Assembly: GCA_016195115.1 (NCBI GenBank)
Contig: JACQAI010000241.1
Location: 1 to 9,925 of the forward strand
Length of the DNA stretch: 9,925 nucleotides
Source: Pseudomonadota bacterium
Lineage (GTDB): Bacteria; Pseudomonadota; Alphaproteobacteria; Elsterales; Elsteraceae
Reading direction: 5' to 3'
Position numbers and translations under genes: made by a program. Positions 7,070 to 9,925 of this stretch are shown here, piece after piece; the stretch's first letter is position 1; each line of letters starts with the position of its first letter. Below the pieces are notes generated by a model. The model had not been told where the DNA came from, made no database searches, and saw nothing but the letters and a program-made list of their open reading frames with translations.

Positions 7070-7777
7070 ATGGCGGACGCGACCGAGCTCGATCGCACAT
7101 ACGACTTCGTCCTGCACGCCATCGTGGCGGACGGGCAGGCACCGCATTTCACCGCGATCGCGCGGGAATTCGGCGTTTCGCCCGACGACGGCCGCCGGCG
7201 CCTGCACGACCTGATGGCCGCCGGATTGCCGAACTGGCTGCAACCCGACACCGACCTGATCGCCTCGTTCGCGCCGTTCAACAATCTGCCGACCCAATAC
7301 CGGATCACGGTCGAGGGGCAGCAGAAGTGGTTCGCGCAATGCGGGCTCGAGTCGCTGGCCATGACCTGGATGTTCCCCGGCAAGACCGTGCGCGTCGACG
7401 CGCCGTGCCTCGACTGCGGCGAGCCGCTGCGCGTGGCCGTGCGCGACGGCGTGATCGAGAACGAGGAGCCCCGGGGCATCTGGTTCTACATCGATATTCC
7501 GTTTCGCGAATGGCGCGCCAACCTGCCGTTCTCCTGAAGCCGCATGAATCTCTTCCGGTCGGAAGAGCATGCACGGCGGTGGTCGAGGTTCCGCGCGGAA
7601 GCGGCGGGCGGCCTGCTGCCGCTCGCCGACGCCATGGCGATCATGAGCACGCCGCGCCATCGCGATCGCCTGAGCGGGCGCTTCGTCTCGTCGGCCGCGG
7701 GCTACGCGCCGCAGTTCTTCGAGCGCGTCAAGGCGGTGACGCGCAACGACCCGTTCTGGGATCCGACGCCGCGCTAA
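7070..7777 (+). CDS. MerB-like (organomercurial-lyase-fold) selenoprotein, Sec at in-frame TGA 7535-7537
   Basis: Read through one in-frame TGA, this is a 235-residue protein of the MerB/alkylmercury-lyase family. Residues 8-60 look like the MerB N-terminal helical, winged-helix-like region. The core has FAQCGLESLAMTWMFP (88-103), matching MerB's WCALDTLIFP box: Cys91 corresponds to Cys96 and Glu94 to Asp99. APCLDCGEP (111-119) matches the following SSxC...TGAP region but carries a CxxC. The TGA is codon 156. Aligning FS-U-SRMNLFRSEEHARRW with MerB SFCCHVHFFASVPTAEDW by eye puts it on catalytic Cys159; the Cys91-to-156 spacing is 65, against 63 in MerB. The 79 codons after the TGA keep the MerB-like C-terminal pattern, and a SECIS-like hairpin follows. 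MerB breaks carbon-mercury bonds; the substrate here is unknown. A Cys-to-stop pseudogene is the main alternative. Confidence 0.83.
7535..7537 (+). other. Recoded TGA, proposed selenocysteine codon (Sec156)
   Basis: TGA interrupts the MerB-like frame, with no frame change on either side. It is one base from TGC/TGT, the Cys codon expected at the MerB Cys159 position. It is followed by A, with the SECIS-like hairpin beginning four bases later. Confidence 0.83.
7542..7572 (+). promoter_or_regulatory. Bacterial SECIS-like stem-loop
   Basis: Lower stem GCATG (7542-7546) pairs with CATGC (7568-7572). An AAT bulge lies on the 5' side only (7547-7549). Upper stem CTCTTCC (7550-7556) pairs with GGAAGAG (7561-7567), and the apical loop is GGTC (7557-7560). 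All 12 base pairs are Watson-Crick. Nineteen bases separate the TGA from the first loop G. Known bacterial SECIS elements lie within the reading frame just after UGA, with a G among the first loop bases and a loop roughly 16-37 nt away; from memory, E. coli fdhF has a GGUC-containing loop at about 18 nt. SelB would bind the loop. The hairpin also encodes MNLFRSEEHA, so codon choice partly constrains it. Confidence 0.83.
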
Positions 7778-7791
7778 CGCTGGAGAGTCCC

Positions 7792-8595
7792 GTGAGCGAC
7801 AGCGATACAGTTCTCGTCACCGACAGCATCACGCGGCTCGACCAACCGCAGGGCCGCGTCATCGTCGCGGCCTCGCACGGCGCGATCTACGCCGCCTACC
7901 TCGCCGCCAAGGCCGGCGCGCGCGCCGTGATCCTCAACGACGCCTCGGTCGGCCGCGACCAGGCCGGCATCTCGGGGCTCGCGTATCTCGCGGGCTTCGG
8001 CCTGCCGGCGGCGACCATCGCGCATGACAGCGCGCGCATCGGCGACGGCGCCGACATGCTGGCGCGCGGCCGCATCAGCCACGTCAACCCGCCGGCGCGC
8101 GCGCTCGGCGTCGCACCGGGCCAGAGCTGCCGCGACGCCGCCGAACGCTTGCGCGCCGCCAAGCCGCAGCGCATCACGGTGCCGTCGCTCGACGAGACGC
8201 GCACGCTCTTGGACCCGGGCCCACCCCCAGTGTGGGGCATCGACTCGGCGTCATTGCTCAAGCCCGAGGACGCCGGCGCCATCGTGATCACGGGCTCGCA
8301 CGGCGCCCTGCTCGGCGGCAAGCCGGACAGCGCGCTCAAGTACGACGTGCGCGCAGCGCTGTTCAGCGACGCCGGCATCGGCATCGACCAGGCCGGCATC
8401 ACGCGGCTGCCGGCGCTGGCCGCGCGCGGCATCGCCGCCGCGACCGTGTCGGCGGCGAGCGCACGCATCGGCGACGCCAAGTCGCTCTACCGCGACGGCG
8501 TGATCAGCCACGTCAATACGGTCGCCGAAGCCGCCGGCGCCAAGGCCGGCATGGCGACGCAAGCGTTCGTGGCACTTTTCCGGGGGAACGCATGA
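7792..8595 (+). CDS. Tandem-duplicated-domain protein of unknown function
   Basis: This is a 267-residue cytoplasmic-looking protein built of two copies of one domain of about 100 residues (about 21-118 and 161-259), joined by a Pro-rich linker. Matching motifs occur in the same order: SHGA (28-31 and 169-172), NDASVGRDQAGI (49-60) and SDAGIGIDQAGI (192-203), SARIGD (80-85 and 223-228), and ISHVN (95-99 and 238-242). The conserved Asp, His and Arg residues in both copies look catalytic or ligand-binding rather than structural. I cannot name the family. The GTG start at 7792 is preceded by GGAGAG and lies 14 bp after the selenoprotein stop. The TGA stop overlaps the ThDP-enzyme ATG by four bases, which ties it functionally to that enzyme. 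Confidence 0.85.
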   Translation: MSDSDTVLVTDSITRLDQPQGRVIVAASHGAIYAAYLAAKAGARAVILNDASVGRDQAGISGLAYLAGFGLPAATIAHDSARIGDGADMLARGRISHVNPPARALGVAPGQSCRDAAERLRAAKPQRITVPSLDETRTLLDPGPPPVWGIDSASLLKPEDAGAIVITGSHGALLGGKPDSALKYDVRAALFSDAGIGIDQAGITRLPALAARGIAAATVSAASARIGDAKSLYRDGVISHVNTVAEAAGAKAGMATQAFVALFRGNA

Positions 8596-9925
8596 CCACG
8601 ACGCCGAGCAATCGTCCGGGCGGCGCCATGTCGGGCGGCCGCGCGCTCGCCGAGATGCTGCAACTGCACGGCGTCGGGCCGATGTTCGGCATGGGCGGCT
8701 TCCAGCTGCTGCCGTTCTACGAGGCGATGCGCGCGCTCGGGTTGCGCCACCATCTGATCAACGACGAGCGCTGCGGCGCCTTCGCGGCGGACGCCTACGC
8801 GCGCATCACCAATCGCCCCGGCGTGTGCGACGCCACGCTCGGGCCGGGCGCGACCAACCTGGTGACCGCGCTGGTCGAGTCGCTCAACGCCGGCGTGCCG
8901 GTGATCGCGCTCACCGGCGATTCCCACCGCATGCACTCCTGGAAGAACATGACCCAGGAGAGCCGCCAGCTCGACATCCTGCGGCCGGCGGTCAAGGAGG
9001 TCATCCGCGTCGAGATGGTCGAGCGCATCCCCGAGCTGGTGCGCCGCGCCTTCGCGGTCGCGACCTCGGGGCGCGCCGGCCCGGTCGTGCTCGACGTGCC
9101 CGAGGACATCTGCCACGCCCAGCCGACCTTCGCGCCCGACGCCTTCTGGATCGATCCGGCGACCGCGAGCTATCCGGCGCGGCGCGCGCGGCCGGCGGCC
9201 GACGACGTCAGCCGCGCCGCGGCGCTGCTCGCCAAGGCCAAGCGCCCCGTGATCCTCGCCGGCGGCGGCGTGCATCTGTCGGGTGCAGCGTCGCGCCTGA
9301 CCGCGTTCGCGCAACGCCACTTCATCCCGGTCGCCCACACCTTGAGCGGCAAGGGTGCGATCGCGTGCACGGACGCGCTCGCGGTCGGATTGTTCGGGCG
9401 CTACAGCCGGTTCGCCAACGAGCTGATCGAGCGCAGCGACTGTCTTCTGGTGATTGGCTGCAAACTGGGCGAGATCGCGACCAAGCGCTACACCGTGCCG
9501 GCGCCGTCGGTGCCGCTGATCCAGCTCGACATCATGCCCGAGGAGTTCGGTCGCACGACACGCGCCGAGCTGGCGCTGTGGGGCGACGCCGACGCCGGCA
9601 TCGCCGATCTCGACAGCGCGCTCGGCGCGCCGACGGCGCGCGCCGACTACGCGCGCGAGATCGCCGGCCTGCGCCAGGCCTGGCTGGAGCAGGCGCAGCC
9701 GCGCTACCGCTCGACCGAGCGGCCGATCGACATGGCGCGCTTGATCGCGGCGCTCAACACGACCTTGCCGGCCGACGGCATCCTGGTCGCCGACGGCGGC
9801 TTCGCGGCGCACTGGGCCGGCCTGTTCTTCGACACCAAGGCGCCCGGCCGCACGTTCGTCGCCGACCGCGGGCTGGCCTCGATCGGCTACGGCCTGCCGG
9901 GGGCGCTCGGCGCCGCGCTCGCGGC
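8592..9925 (+). CDS. ThDP-dependent acetolactate-synthase-like enzyme (partial, C-terminus beyond the right edge)
   Basis: The first 444 residues of a thiamine-diphosphate enzyme of the acetolactate synthase / benzoylformate decarboxylase superfamily are present. The Pyr domain (about 12-180) has the activating glutamate, Glu59, in NDERCGAFAADAYAR, then LGPGATNLVTALVESLNAGVPVIALTGD as in IlvB-type enzymes. The central domain (about 190-340) contains KRPVILAGGGVHLSG. The ThDP-binding domain begins near 375 with ILVADGGFAAHW and RGLASIGYGLPGALGAALAA, so the GDG...N metal/ThDP motif must lie just outside. It probably performs a 2-oxo acid decarboxylation or carboligation. Coupling to a non-IlvN gene argues against a standard branched-chain biosynthetic role. 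Start ATG 8592-8594 overlaps the upstream stop (ATGA), with a GGGGG run upstream. Substrate unassigned. Confidence 0.9.
   Translation, partial: MTTTPSNRPGGAMSGGRALAEMLQLHGVGPMFGMGGFQLLPFYEAMRALGLRHHLINDERCGAFAADAYARITNRPGVCDATLGPGATNLVTALVESLNAGVPVIALTGDSHRMHSWKNMTQESRQLDILRPAVKEVIRVEMVERIPELVRRAFAVATSGRAGPVVLDVPEDICHAQPTFAPDAFWIDPATASYPARRARPAADDVSRAAALLAKAKRPVILAGGGVHLSGAASRLTAFAQRHFIPVAHTLSGKGAIACTDALAVGLFGRYSRFANELIERSDCLLVIGCKLGEIATKRYTVPAPSVPLIQLDIMPEEFGRTTRAELALWGDADAGIADLDSALGAPTARADYAREIAGLRQAWLEQAQPRYRSTERPIDMARLIAALNTTLPADGILVADGGFAAHWAGLFFDTKAPGRTFVADRGLASIGYGLPGALGAALA

Noticed and set aside
6993..7142. N-terminal extension of the DinB-fold gene
   Set aside because: Arg/Pro-rich leader overlapping the divergent gene start; ATG 6992 has a good RBS and begins the recognised domain.
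3216..7214. 1332-codon open frame on the plus strand
   Set aside because: It runs antisense across the exporter, LolA-like, NIPSNAP and DinB-fold genes; its Arg/Gly/Gln/His-rich low-complexity product is typical of an antisense shadow in GC-rich DNA.
7070..7537. MerB-like protein ending at TGA 7537, or a pseudogene broken by a nonsense mutation
   Set aside because: The reading frame stays intact on both sides, the TGA sits on the expected catalytic Cys codon, and a SECIS-like hairpin follows at the right distance. A fresh Cys-to-stop mutation remains the main alternative and cannot be fully excluded without sel genes.
7544..7777. Separate 77-codon gene starting at ATG 7544
   Set aside because: It is in the same frame as the preceding MerB-like part, starts inside the SECIS-like hairpin without a convincing RBS, and encodes only the MerB-like C-terminus. 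It is better read as the continuation of the selenoprotein.
8225..8237. Small hairpin CCCCA-GTG-TGGGG
   Set aside because: It lies within the Pro-rich linker codons of the duplicated-domain protein; 5-bp stem only, and explained by codon use.
8487..9812. 441-codon open frame antisense to the ThDP enzyme
   Set aside because: Arg/Gly/His-rich composition with no domain pattern, while the plus strand carries full ThDP-enzyme motifs.
1..9925. tRNA, rRNA, CRISPR array, insertion sequence or phage genes
   Set aside because: No cloverleaf, spaced direct repeats, transposase motifs or terminal inverted repeats were seen on either strand; the window is almost fully coding, with the largest true gap being about 90 bp.

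Overview
This is a very GC-rich (about 70%), densely coding bacterial window. GC-rich third codon positions create long spurious antisense frames. Its gene types and a Gram-negative envelope set (LolA-like protein, lipoprotein, RND exporter) suggest a proteobacterium, most likely an alphaproteobacterium; this is inference from style and gene content.

Minus strand, transcribed right to left from about 6992 and off the left edge: a DinB-fold protein, a NIPSNAP-family protein, then a tight block of a LolA-like periplasmic protein, an MMPL/RND exporter, a lipoprotein with a possible permuted papain-like His/Cys pair, an acyl carrier protein, a COG4648-type membrane protein and an AMP-dependent acyl ligase cut by the window edge. 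LolA-like + MMPL + ACP + COG4648 + ligase is the accessory and export half of an aryl-polyene (APE)-like or related type II fatty-acid/polyketide locus. The ketosynthase, dehydratase and ketoreductase genes would be expected left of position 1. A REP-like palindrome forms the last codons of the MMPL gene.

Plus strand, diverging from a 77-bp intergenic region: a MerB (organomercurial lyase)-like gene, a protein made of two copies of one uncharacterised domain, and a ThDP-dependent acetolactate-synthase-like enzyme cut by the right edge. The last two overlap by ATGA and the first gap is 14 bp, so this looks like an operon.

The key discovery is in the MerB-like gene. It appears broken by an in-frame TGA at 7535-7537, but the frame continues unchanged for 79 more codons of clear MerB-like C-terminus. 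The TGA falls at the position of MerB's catalytic Cys159. It is followed, 19 nt before a GGUC apical loop, by a 12-bp two-part hairpin (7542-7572) with the layout of a bacterial SECIS element. I therefore annotate one 235-residue selenoprotein with Sec156 as the presumed active-site residue, together with Cys91 and Glu94. Its linkage to a duplicated-domain protein and a ThDP enzyme suggests an undescribed selenium-dependent pathway whose substrate cannot be read from the sequence.
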